Positions 19,117-28,631 of a stretch of 64,000 nucleotides of DNA are shown one piece after another; positions within the stretch are counted from its first letter, which is position 1, and each line of letters starts with the position of its first letter. The notes beneath the pieces are model-generated. The model searched no databases and had not been told where the DNA came from. It saw nothing but the letters and a program-made list of their open reading frames with translations. The position numbers and the translations under genes were made by a program. The stretch spans positions 310,001 to 374,000 of the forward strand of contig NZ_ML133566.1 of assembly GCF_003985125.1 (NCBI RefSeq), given 5' to 3'. The DNA is from Rhizobium phaseoli. Its GTDB lineage: Bacteria; Pseudomonadota; Alphaproteobacteria; Rhizobiales; Rhizobiaceae.

Positions 19117-19881
19117 TCAGCTGCGGGTGATCGAAATGCCGCCGTCGACCAGCGACGCCGTGCCGGTGACGAAGCTGGCATCGTCGGAGGCAAGGTAGAG
19201 CACCGAGCGGGCGACTTCGTCCGGCGTCGCGACCCGCTTCAGGGCATGCATAGCGGTGACGGCAGCCTGCTTGTCGGCCGTATCGTTCATGTCGCGGTAC
19301 ATGTCGGTATCGACGGCGCCCGGCAGGACGGCGTTGACGCGCACGCCCTGCGGCCCGAATTCGGCGGCGAGCGCCTGCGTCAGCCCGATCAGGCCGGATT
19401 TGCTGGCGGCATAGGCGGCAACGCCGGGAAAGGCGAAGCTGTAGCCGACGAAGGTCGAGGTGAAGATCACCGAACCGCCGCCATTTTGCGCCATCGCACC
19501 GATCTGATGTTTGGCAGCGAGGAAGGATGCGGTCAGGTTGACGGCCAGTGCCTCGCTGAAGCCTGCTTCCGAGACACCGGTGCTCGGACCCGCTTCGCCG
19601 ATGATGCCGGCATTGTTGAAGGCGATGTCGAGTTTGCCGTAATGGGTCACGGCGGCCGCAACCAGCGCCTGGTGATATTCTTCCGACCGGACGTCGCCGG
19701 CAACGGCCACGGCATCGCCGCCCTCGGCACTAATCTCCGCCACCAGGCTGTCGAGTTCGGCTTGACGTCGGGCGCCGACAATGACCTTGGCGCCTTCGGC
19801 GGCAAAAAGCTTTGCCGTGACGCGGCCGATGCCGGAGCTTGCGCCGGTGACGATTGCGACCTTGTTGTTCAAGCGGTTCAT
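19117..19881 (-). CDS. SDR family NAD(P)-dependent oxidoreductase
   Basis: A 254-aa classical short-chain dehydrogenase. Cofactor loop TGASSGIG near residue 13; NNAG in the middle; catalytic Tyr and Lys in YAASK near residue 155; and the GAVDTDMYRD region after it. The R in GARRQAEL at the second strand end suggests NADP(H). ATG at 19881 follows AGGAGAT; the open frame continuing to 20007 runs into the divergent LysR promoter. Divergent from a LysR regulator, its likely controller. Substrate unknown. Confidence 0.92.
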   Translation of the reverse strand: MNRLNNKVAIVTGASSGIGRVTAKLFAAEGAKVIVGARRQAELDSLVAEISAEGGDAVAVAGDVRSEEYHQALVAAAVTHYGKLDIAFNNAGIIGEAGPSTGVSEAGFSEALAVNLTASFLAAKHQIGAMAQNGGGSVIFTSTFVGYSFAFPGVAAYAASKSGLIGLTQALAAEFGPQGVRVNAVLPGAVDTDMYRDMNDTADKQAAVTAMHALKRVATPDEVARSVLYLASDDASFVTGTASLVDGGISITRS

Positions 19882-19980
19882 GGTTCCATCTCCTATTTTG
19901 AGGCGAGGCGGCCCCTGCCGTCCCTTCCGTTGAATGGAAGATGGCATTTTCCTTTCGTTCGGATTAGTCTCCAGATCGGG

Positions 19981-19992
19981 GAATTCGAATTC
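19981..19992. promoter_or_regulatory. 12-bp palindrome in the SDR/LysR divergent gap
   Basis: gaattcgaattc is a perfect palindrome 15 bp before the LysR gene start. LysR proteins bind dyads in such gaps, but the classical T-N11-A pattern is not obvious, so this is only a candidate. Confidence 0.25.
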
Positions 19993-20006
19993 GGAAAGAC
20001 CGAACA

Positions 20007-20933
20007 ATGATCAGGGTCGAAGGCATTGCCGCTTTCGTTGCTGTCGTCGAGGCCGGCTCGGTCAGCGAGGCGGCCCGGCGGCTGCGCCTCTCCAAATCCG
20101 TCGTCAGCGAAAGGCTGGCAGAACTGGAGAAGGCGCTTGGCGGCACGCTGCTGCACCGTACGACGCGCAAACTCACTCTGACGGAAGACGGTGCGGTCTT
20201 CCTGGAACGAGCCGGGCGCATCGTGCGCGAGATCGAGGAGGCCGCCGCCGACATGGCCGAGCGGCGCGGCGCGCTGTCCGGCCCGATCCGTATTGCTGCA
20301 CCCGTCACCTTCGGCCGCATGCATCTCGGTCCGGCGCTCTATCCCTTTCTCGCCCAACATCCCGACATCCACCTGACGCTCGATATCGACGACCGCCGTG
20401 TCGATGCTGCCTCGGACGGTTATGACGCCATCATCCGCAACGGCCCGCTCGCCGACAGCCGGCTGGTTGCCTGGAAGCTTGCGCCGAGCCGCCGGCTTCT
20501 CTGCGCGGCGCCGGATTATCTCGCCCGCCAGGGAATGCCGACCTCGCTCGCCGACCTCAACAATCATCGCGGTATCTTCTACACCAATCGCGGTGTCGCC
20601 GACTGGCGCTTCCAGACGCCGGAGGGGGCGATCCTCGTCCGGGCAAAACCGGCGCTCGGCATCAACAACGGCGATATGCTCCGCGACGCCGCCATCGCCG
20701 GCCTCGGCATTGCGCTGCTGCCCGCCTTCATCGCCGGCCCGGCCATCCGCGAGGGCCTGCTTGCCGAAATCGATGTCGGTCACAGGCCGGAGGCCGAATT
20801 CATCTATATGGCTCATCCCGCCGGCCGGAACCCCTCGGCCAAGCTGCGCGCCATCGCCGATCACCTGAAGAAGAGTTTTGGCGATCCGCCCTATTGGGAT
20901 ATTGCGGATGAACACGAAGGTTCGTCAGGATGA
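20007..20933 (+). CDS. LysR family transcriptional regulator
   Basis: A 308-aa regulator. The winged helix-turn-helix covers residues 1-60 (AFVAVVEAGSVSEAARRLRLSKSVVSERLAELE), followed by the linker helix and a periplasmic-binding-like effector domain ending near residue 300. Sequence type resembles the CrgA/AaeR-like group with EGRRGALSGPIRI-like spacing. It is divergent from the SDR gene and directly upstream (4-nt gap) of an MFS gene that it may also regulate. Confidence 0.93.
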   Translation: MIRVEGIAAFVAVVEAGSVSEAARRLRLSKSVVSERLAELEKALGGTLLHRTTRKLTLTEDGAVFLERAGRIVREIEEAAADMAERRGALSGPIRIAAPVTFGRMHLGPALYPFLAQHPDIHLTLDIDDRRVDAASDGYDAIIRNGPLADSRLVAWKLAPSRRLLCAAPDYLARQGMPTSLADLNNHRGIFYTNRGVADWRFQTPEGAILVRAKPALGINNGDMLRDAAIAGLGIALLPAFIAGPAIREGLLAEIDVGHRPEAEFIYMAHPAGRNPSAKLRAIADHLKKSFGDPPYWDIADEHEGSSG

Positions 20934-22559
<1,626 letters not shown>

Positions 22560-22589
22560 CGTTCGATAGGCCGATACCTGCCTTCGGTT

Positions 22590-24251
22590 TCAATCCAGCC
22601 GGATATAGGGCACGTCCTTCTTCGTCACCTCGTCCAGCGCCTCCTCGTAGCCCGCATCGGCATACCGCATGACGCCGAGGGCGGTGTCGTTGGTCAGCGC
22701 GTGGTCGAGCCGTTCGTCGGCGGAATCGGTGCCGTCGGCGATGACGGTGACGCCGCAGCTCGTCATGTAGCCGGCATAACCGCCGCCGCCGGAATGGACG
22801 ACGACGAGATCGGCCATCGACGAGCAGAGCATCATCGCATCGATCAGCGGCCAGTCGGCGATCGCATCCGAACCGTCCTTCATCCGCTCGGTCATGATGT
22901 TGGGATGCGCCATGGCGCCGGCATCGAGATGGTCGCGGGAAAAGGCCACCGGGCCTTTGAGTTCGCCGCCTGCGACCAGCGCATTGACGCGCCGCGCCAG
23001 CATCGTGCGTTCGCCGTGGCCGAGCCAGGCGATGCGCGCCGGCAGCCCCTCGAAGGGGACGTGCTCGCGCGCCAGCCGGATCCAGTTTGTGATGATCTTG
23101 TTGTCGGGGAAGAGTTCGAGCAACAGATCGTCGACGCGGGCGATATCGTTATTCTCGCCCGACAGCGCCATCCAGCGGAACGGGCCGATCGCCCGAGCAA
23201 AGAGCGGCCTCAGATAGGCTTCGGTGAAGATCGGAATGTCGAAGGCATTGGTGACGCCGCCCTCTTTGGCCTGGGTGCGGATGAGGTTGCCGTTGTCGAA
23301 GACTTCGGAGCCGCGCTTCTGGAAATCCAGCATCGCCGTTACATGTTCGACGATCGAGGCGCGGCTTGCCGCCATCAATTGCCCCTGGCCGTCGTCGCGC
23401 AGCCCTTTGACCTGATCCAGGCTCATGCCCTTCGGCACATAGCCATAGACGAGGTCATGCGCCGAGGTCTGGTCGGTGACGATGTCGGGCACGATGCCGC
23501 GCCGGGCGATTTCGGGATAGACCTCCGCCGCATTGCCGACGAGCCCGACCGACAGCGCCCGCTTCTCCTTAACCGCCGCATCGATCATCTGAAGGGCGGT
23601 ATCGAGATCGGGCGCTATTTCCTGGAGATAACCGATCTGCTGGCGCTTGTGCGCGCGCTCCGGATCGATGTCGATACAGAGGATCGCAGCCCCCGCCATG
23701 CGGCCTGCGAGCGGCTGCGCCCCGCCCATGCCGCCGAGACCCGCCGTCAGCACGAAGCGGCCGGCGAGATCGCCGCCGAAGCGCCGCTCGGCAATGCGCA
23801 TGAAGATCTCGTAGGTTCCCTGGATGACACCCTGGCTGCCGATATACTGCCAGGCCCCCGCCGTCAGTCCGCCCCAGCAGATCAGTCCCTTGCGCTGCAG
23901 TTCGTAGAACACCTCCGCTTTAGCCCATTGCCCGACGATATTGCAGTTCGCCATGATGACGAGCGGCGCCCTGGCGTGCGTCCTCACCAGCCCGATCGGC
24001 TTGCCGGACTGGATAAGCAGCGTCTGGTCCTCCTCCATCTCGGTCAGCGCCTTGACGATGCCCTTATGCGCCGCCCAGCTGCGGGCCGCCTTGCCGAGCG
24101 CGGCATAGACGATCAGGTTTTCGGGATCCTCGCCAACGGAAAGCACGTTTTCGAGCAGGCGCAGCAGCGCTTCCTGCCGCCAGCCCTTGGCGCGCAAGTC
24201 CGGCCCGCCGGGAATCGGAAATTTCGGATGACGCGGATTGGCCTTCGACAT
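22590..24251 (-). CDS. Urocanase-family hydratase, predicted thiourocanate hydratase
   Basis: A 553-aa protein covering the whole urocanase fold. The NAD-binding loop GLGGMGGAQPLAG is intact. However, the urocanase signature, normally FQGLPARICWLG, reads FEGLPARIAWLG: the active-site Cys is Ala408 (codon at 23028-23030), and the later HHGGGVGMG is changed to HSGGGGYAG. It is therefore unlikely to be a normal HutU. The gene set beside it fits thiourocanate hydratase of ergothioneine breakdown, which would make the thiohydantoin-propionate. ATG at 24251 matches the family start. A RIME-like repeat separates it from the TfoX-like gene. A standard annotation would be hutU; specific substrate is inference. 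Confidence 0.7.
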   Translation of the reverse strand: MSKANPRHPKFPIPGGPDLRAKGWRQEALLRLLENVLSVGEDPENLIVYAALGKAARSWAAHKGIVKALTEMEEDQTLLIQSGKPIGLVRTHARAPLVIMANCNIVGQWAKAEVFYELQRKGLICWGGLTAGAWQYIGSQGVIQGTYEIFMRIAERRFGGDLAGRFVLTAGLGGMGGAQPLAGRMAGAAILCIDIDPERAHKRQQIGYLQEIAPDLDTALQMIDAAVKEKRALSVGLVGNAAEVYPEIARRGIVPDIVTDQTSAHDLVYGYVPKGMSLDQVKGLRDDGQGQLMAASRASIVEHVTAMLDFQKRGSEVFDNGNLIRTQAKEGGVTNAFDIPIFTEAYLRPLFARAIGPFRWMALSGENNDIARVDDLLLELFPDNKIITNWIRLAREHVPFEGLPARIAWLGHGERTMLARRVNALVAGGELKGPVAFSRDHLDAGAMAHPNIMTERMKDGSDAIADWPLIDAMMLCSSMADLVVVHSGGGGYAGYMTSCGVTVIADGTDSADERLDHALTNDTALGVMRYADAGYEEALDEVTKKDVPYIRLD

Positions 24252-24274
24252 GGTTGTTCCTCGCTTGGTCTCTG

Positions 24275-24432
24275 TTTTCCCTTCTCCCCGGTCGGTGGCC
24301 CGAAGGGTCGGATGAGGGCGCCACACGGTAGGCCTTTGCTTGCCTTCGCTTGCGCTCAGGCACTCGTGGCCCTGCCGCTCGCCCCCTCATCTGTCCTTCG
24401 CACATCTTCTCCCCGCCGGGGAGAAGGGAAAA
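24275..24432. repeat. RIME-like intergenic mosaic palindrome, copy 1
   Basis: Arms 24275-24320 and 24380-24432 are imperfect reverse complements, carrying the blocks ttttcccttctccccgg, gg-cgaagg-t/c and gatgagggcg. The same blocks form the arms of 45803-46009. It sits inside the predicted catabolic operon, between the TfoX-like gene and the urocanase-like gene. Confidence 0.75.
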
Positions 24433-24434
24433 CT

Positions 24435-24764
24435 CTACTTCCCCGGCAGCGATTCCACATAGGCGATCGCGCCATCGAGCAAGCGCCGTCGCAGCGCATC
24501 GCCGCCGTAGACCTCGGCGGTCACCTGCAGCCAGCCCTGCATGACCCGCTCGCCCGACAGCATCTGGATCACCCCGGGCAGGGCCAGCGCCCAGCCGTCA
24601 TTGCCCTTGCCGAGACGCATCAGCATGCCGTCGCTGCGCGCGCCGCAGAGAAGATTGCCGTTCAGCAGGAAGGCCCGGCCGCCGAACATCGATTGTTCGG
24701 TCAGCCCTGGCCGATCGCCGAGTTCTTCGCGCAGCAGTTCTTCGAGGCCGGGATCGCGCGTCAT
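24435..24764 (-). CDS. TfoX/Sxy N-terminal domain protein
   Basis: A 109-aa protein with the TfoX N-terminal domain pattern: LTEQSMFGGRAFLLNGNLLCGAR, then LGKGN and ending in the YVESLPGK helix. The C-terminal Sxy domain is missing, as in many rhizobial single-domain members. Known full-length TfoX/Sxy proteins are competence regulators; the single domain has no proven role. It starts 3 nt after the DUF917 stop and so belongs to the same transcript; a functional link to catabolism is not evident. Confidence 0.82.
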   Translation of the reverse strand: MTRDPGLEELLREELGDRPGLTEQSMFGGRAFLLNGNLLCGARSDGMLMRLGKGNDGWALALPGVIQMLSGERVMQGWLQVTAEVYGGDALRRRLLDGAIAYVESLPGK

Positions 24765-24767
24765 GAC

Positions 24768-25865
24768 TCAGGCCTTCGTTTCCAAAGCGTAGCGGGCAAT
24801 CTCGATCCCCATCGCCTTTTCGACGACGGGATAGACGGTGGGATCGAGCACGCTCGCCGACAGCGGGATGATATCCTTCGGCACATGCAGGATGAAGACG
24901 GACATGCCCTCCTGCAACTGGCCGACGCTGAGCGGCTCGCCCTCCGGAGAAAGCGTGGTGATCACCGCGGGGAAGGTGGCAAGCCGTGCGCCATCGGCAT
25001 CGTCCACGGCCATATATTCGTTCATCACATGCAGCCTCACCGATTTTGCGCCCGTGCCGACGGTGACCGTGCCGATATCGAAAGCTTCTTTGGTGTAGAC
25101 GACGTCCTTTCGAGAGATGACGCCCTCGGCGAGGATATGCCCGCCCGTTGTCTTGCAGATGGCGTCGATCACAGCAGATCCGCCGCGTTTCTCCGCCGCG
25201 ATGATCGCCTCGCCGAGCGCAAGCGCCATCGAGATGCCGCCGAGTGCGGCGTGACTGCGGACATAGGAAGCGCGCAGCGGGTTGCGGCAGCTGGCGATGA
25301 AGCCGCCGGATTGATCGGCGGCGGCGCGCAGTACCGGCGAGATCTTCGCCGTCGCCCCCTTCACCACCAGCTCGATATAGCGGTTTTCGGCCCGATTGCC
25401 GCCGACCGCAGTCTGGATCATCGGCTCGGGCGAGCCGGCCATGCCGATCGAGCCCATGTCGCCGGTCGGATGGGCGCGGATATCGCCGACCGCGTCGACC
25501 ACCTTGGTGCCGAGGATCGCCGAGGGCAGCCAGCCGTTCAGGGTCGAGGATTTGCCGTTCTGGCCGATGATCAGCCCGAAAAGCTTTTCGCCGAGCGCCT
25601 CCTGCAAGAGCTGCACCGCCTTCACATAATCGATGCCCTGCATTTCCCAGGGCGTGGTGGAGGCGGGCGCGCCGATGGCAGCGGCCGTCGCGATCCAGTC
25701 CTCGTCCCGCAGCTCGTCGATCGAGACCAGCTCCGGTTTCCCGACATTGACGGCCGCAAGCCCGAGCATCCGCCCGTGATCGGCCCAGCCGCCGCCGCCG
25801 GCGGCATAGACGGAGCCGCCCTTGACGGCGGCTTCGACGTCTTTCTCAACCAGTATGCGTCCCAT
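24768..25865 (-). CDS. DUF917 family protein, predicted thiohydantoin desulfhydrase
   Basis: A 365-aa protein of the DUF917 family, recognisable from the glycine-rich GGSVYAAGGGGWADHGRML start, PEPMIQTAVGGNR and the NPLRASYVRSHAALGG segment. Relatives lie beside hydantoinase genes and share features with HyuA/oxoprolinase-type proteins. In this gene set the only step without another candidate is removal of sulfur from the thiohydantoin-propionate made by the upstream hydratase, so I assign that by elimination. Overlaps the M20 hydrolase gene by 20 nt, and the TfoX-like gene follows after 3 nt. Family call is firm; the reaction is inferred. Confidence 0.65.
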   Translation of the reverse strand: MGRILVEKDVEAAVKGGSVYAAGGGGWADHGRMLGLAAVNVGKPELVSIDELRDEDWIATAAAIGAPASTTPWEMQGIDYVKAVQLLQEALGEKLFGLIIGQNGKSSTLNGWLPSAILGTKVVDAVGDIRAHPTGDMGSIGMAGSPEPMIQTAVGGNRAENRYIELVVKGATAKISPVLRAAADQSGGFIASCRNPLRASYVRSHAALGGISMALALGEAIIAAEKRGGSAVIDAICKTTGGHILAEGVISRKDVVYTKEAFDIGTVTVGTGAKSVRLHVMNEYMAVDDADGARLATFPAVITTLSPEGEPLSVGQLQEGMSVFILHVPKDIIPLSASVLDPTVYPVVEKAMGIEIARYALETKA

Positions 25866-27126
25866 CGGCCTTCTCCCGCTTCAAATCCTTGTCCATCTCG
25901 CGCACCGCTTCGAACAGCACGGCGGCGCCGAGCGCGATGTCGTCATTGTCGGCCCATTCGTCGGGGCAATGGCTGCGGCCTCCCCGGCAGGGCACGAAGA
26001 TCATCGCCGCCGGCGCCACCTTGGCTATCCAGGCCGTGTCATGTCCGGCGCCGGACGCCATGCGCCGATTTTTCGCGCCGACACGCTCGCAGGCAGCCTC
26101 AAGCGTCGAAAGCAGGCTGGCATCGCCTGGTGTCGGCATGTTGTCGGACACCCGGTTCGGCGTCTCGATCGTCACGCCGTAGGCGGTGGCGAGCTTTTCG
26201 ACATGGCCGTCGAGCCAGCGGCAGAAGGCCTCCATGTCGGCGCGGATTTCCGCACGGCCGTCGATCAGCAGCACCACTTTCGACGGCACGACATTGGCGG
26301 CGTTCGGCTCGATCCTGAGTTCGCCGACCGTCGCGGCGAAGTGGCCCGGCATCTTGGCAAGTTCGGCGGCGGCGTTGCGGATGTCGAGCACCAGCTGCGA
26401 AGCCGCCACCAGCGCATCCGCCCGCCGGTCCATCGGCGTCGTGCCGGCATGGTCGGCTCGTCCCTCGACGGCAATTTCGATGCGGGTGATGCCGGCGATC
26501 GCGGTGACGACGCCGATATCCTTGCGTTCGGCTTCGAGCACCGGCCCCTGCTCGATATGCAGTTCTAGGAAGCCTGCCAGATCGGGCCGCTTCTGCTGGT
26601 CCAGCACGCCAGGCCTGCCACCCATTTCGGCGATACCTTCGGCCAAGTCGCGCCCATCGCTGACGCGCGATAGCCAGGCTTCCGGCAATTGCCCGGTCAT
26701 GCCGCGGCTGCCGATGCAGGAGACACCGAAGATGCTGACTTCTTCGGCGAGGAAATCGACGATCTCCAGATCGTGCTCGAGTTCGATGCTCTGGTCGCTG
26801 AGCGCCCGCGCCACCTCAAGCGCCGCGATCACCCCGGCAATGCCGTCGAAGCGGCCGCCGTCGGGCACCGTGTCGGAATGCGAACCGAGCATGATCGTGC
26901 CGAGCCACGGTTTGCGACCCGTGCGCCGGCCGATCAGATTGCCGGCCGCGTCGATCCGCGTTTCCAGTCCGGCCGCCTTCATCCGCGCTTCGAGATAGGC
27001 CCGGCCTTCGAGAAAGAGCGGCGAGAAGGCCCGCCGCGTCCAGGGGTGCCCCGGCTCGGTGATTTCGGCCAGCGCCACGATATCCTCGGCGATCCGGCTG
27101 ACATTGACGGGAAGATTGCGATTCAT
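25846..27126 (-). CDS. M20 family N-carbamoyl-amino acid hydrolase, predicted N-carbamoyl-glutamate hydrolase
   Basis: A 426-aa zinc-dependent amidohydrolase of the AllC/HyuC/beta-ureidopropionase group. Metal ligands are visible in GSHSDTVPDGGRFDG (H83, D94), LAEEVSIFG and ELHIEQGPVLE; the dimer-domain substrate motif is HAGTTPMDRRADA. The family removes carbamoyl groups from linear ureides. Next to a hydantoinase-like gene it would act on the ring-opened N-carbamoyl-glutamate, giving glutamate, carbon dioxide and ammonia. ATG at 27126 overlaps the upstream amidohydrolase stop by 4 nt. Allantoate amidohydrolase is the alternative, but no other allantoin genes are here. Confidence 0.78.
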   Translation of the reverse strand: MNRNLPVNVSRIAEDIVALAEITEPGHPWTRRAFSPLFLEGRAYLEARMKAAGLETRIDAAGNLIGRRTGRKPWLGTIMLGSHSDTVPDGGRFDGIAGVIAALEVARALSDQSIELEHDLEIVDFLAEEVSIFGVSCIGSRGMTGQLPEAWLSRVSDGRDLAEGIAEMGGRPGVLDQQKRPDLAGFLELHIEQGPVLEAERKDIGVVTAIAGITRIEIAVEGRADHAGTTPMDRRADALVAASQLVLDIRNAAAELAKMPGHFAATVGELRIEPNAANVVPSKVVLLIDGRAEIRADMEAFCRWLDGHVEKLATAYGVTIETPNRVSDNMPTPGDASLLSTLEAACERVGAKNRRMASGAGHDTAWIAKVAPAAMIFVPCRGGRSHCPDEWADNDDIALGAAVLFEAVREMDKDLKREKADGTHTG

Positions 27127-28502
27127 GCACCGGCTCCCGCAATGAGGTGGCGCGGCGGCGGCCGGACGAACCGGCCGGTGCCGGGCTTGGCCAGCACCTT
27201 GCCGCCTTCCGCGATCTTTTCGCCGCGCAGGTAGGTGGCCGCGACGGTCCACGGCAAGGCAATGCCGTTATAGGGGCTCCAGCCGACGACATTGTTGCCG
27301 CTGGCCGACGCATCATAGACATTTTCCCGCGGTTCCAGCACGGTGATATCGGCGTCCTTGCCCGGCGTCAGCGCTCCCTTGATATGGTCGAGCCGGAAAT
27401 GCTTGGCCGGATTTTCCGCCATCAGCCGGGCCGCCCAAGTCAGCGGAATTCCGCGCTCGATCGCGCCTTTGACGAAAAGCGGCACCATGACCTCGAGGCC
27501 CGGCACGCCGGATGCATTGGCGAGCATGTCGGGATTGGTCTTGCGGTTCTCCGACCAGCTGACGTGATCGGTCGAAACCAGCCAGACATCGCCCTCGGCC
27601 ACCTTCCGCCAGAGCTTCTCAACCTCGGCGCGCGGCCGCAGCGGCGGATTGATCTTCGCCTTGCCGCCGAGGCGCTTCACGTCATTCTCTTCGTCGAGCG
27701 TCAGATAGTGGATGCAGCATTCGACGGTCGCCGCAAAACCGTCACGCCGATAGGCGCGGGCGATATCGTAGCCGCGCCCGAGCGAGCAATGCACCACATG
27801 CGCCGGGCAGCTGGTGGCCGCACCCGTCTCGAAGATCGTGTGCATCGCCAGAAGTTCGGTGATCGGTGGCCGTGACAGGCCGTGCGCCCGCCAGTCGGTG
27901 ATGCCGCTCGCCTTTACTTGCTCCATGTAGCTGCGCACCGCCTCGTCGTCCTCGTTGTGCACGCCTGATGTCAGTCCCGTCGGCGCGATCGCCGCAAAGC
28001 AGGCGTCGAGCAGGGCCGGCGGAATGCGCGGAAAGCGCTTGGGGTCGGTGCCGAAAGTGGAAAACTTGAAGGCGGCGACGCCCGCCGCGACCATCTCGCC
28101 GATCCGCGCCGGGCCTTCTTCCGGATCGACGGTGCCGTAAAGCGCGAAGTCGACACGCGCCTGCGCGCCCGCGTGGTCGATCTTGCGTTTGACCGCTGCG
28201 GCCGAGCAGACGAGATCGCCCTCGTCATAGGGCATGTCGACGATCGTCGTGACGCCGCCGGCCGCCGCCGAGCGCGTCGACCAGATGAAGTCTTCCTGGT
28301 CTTTCTGCGAAAGCGAGTGCACCTGGGCGTCGATCGCACCGGGCAGGATCAGTGCTTTGCCGAGCAGATGCCGCTCGCGCGCTGAAGGCGGCACGCCGAG
28401 GCCGACCTCGGCGATCTTGCCGTCGCGGGCGGCGACATAGCCTTCGTCGAGAATGCGGTCCGGCAGCACCACCGTGCCCTGCAGAACGAGATCGAAGTCC
28501 AT
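27123..28502 (-). CDS. Hydantoinase/dihydropyrimidinase-like cyclic amidohydrolase, predicted hydantoin-5-propionate hydrolase
   Basis: A 459-aa cyclic-imide hydrolase of the allantoinase/dihydropyrimidinase/dihydroorotase superfamily. The metal motif that is normally HxH reads QVH (Q60, H62, in IDAQVHSL), as in some dihydroorotase-like subgroups. Downstream ligands appear as HNEDDE, HVVHCSLGRG and the Asp in STDHVSWSE near residue 310. The predicted role is opening hydantoin-5-propionate to N-carbamoyl-glutamate, the substrate of the next gene (4-nt overlap). ATG at 28502 rather than the longer frame to 28556. A generic annotation would be dihydropyrimidinase or allantoinase. Confidence 0.75.
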   Translation of the reverse strand: MDFDLVLQGTVVLPDRILDEGYVAARDGKIAEVGLGVPPSARERHLLGKALILPGAIDAQVHSLSQKDQEDFIWSTRSAAAGGVTTIVDMPYDEGDLVCSAAAVKRKIDHAGAQARVDFALYGTVDPEEGPARIGEMVAAGVAAFKFSTFGTDPKRFPRIPPALLDACFAAIAPTGLTSGVHNEDDEAVRSYMEQVKASGITDWRAHGLSRPPITELLAMHTIFETGAATSCPAHVVHCSLGRGYDIARAYRRDGFAATVECCIHYLTLDEENDVKRLGGKAKINPPLRPRAEVEKLWRKVAEGDVWLVSTDHVSWSENRKTNPDMLANASGVPGLEVMVPLFVKGAIERGIPLTWAARLMAENPAKHFRLDHIKGALTPGKDADITVLEPRENVYDASASGNNVVGWSPYNGIALPWTVAATYLRGEKIAEGGKVLAKPGTGRFVRPPPRHLIAGAGA

Positions 28503-28631
28503 GCGGCTTCCTCCTAGACTGAAGTCAGACCGTTGCCGGCTGGAGCGTGGTGCCAAAAGCGTGACGTCTGTCGAATGGCATCATCTGGTTAATGTAGAAC
28601 AGGATCCCAATTTTCAGGCCCTGGCCGGACA

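Noticed and set aside
22701-26318. A very long open frame (about 1200 codons) on the + strand opposite the catabolic operon
   Set aside because: It is the mirror of high-GC codon usage of the genes on the minus strand; composition is Arg/His/Gly-rich without any recognisable domain.
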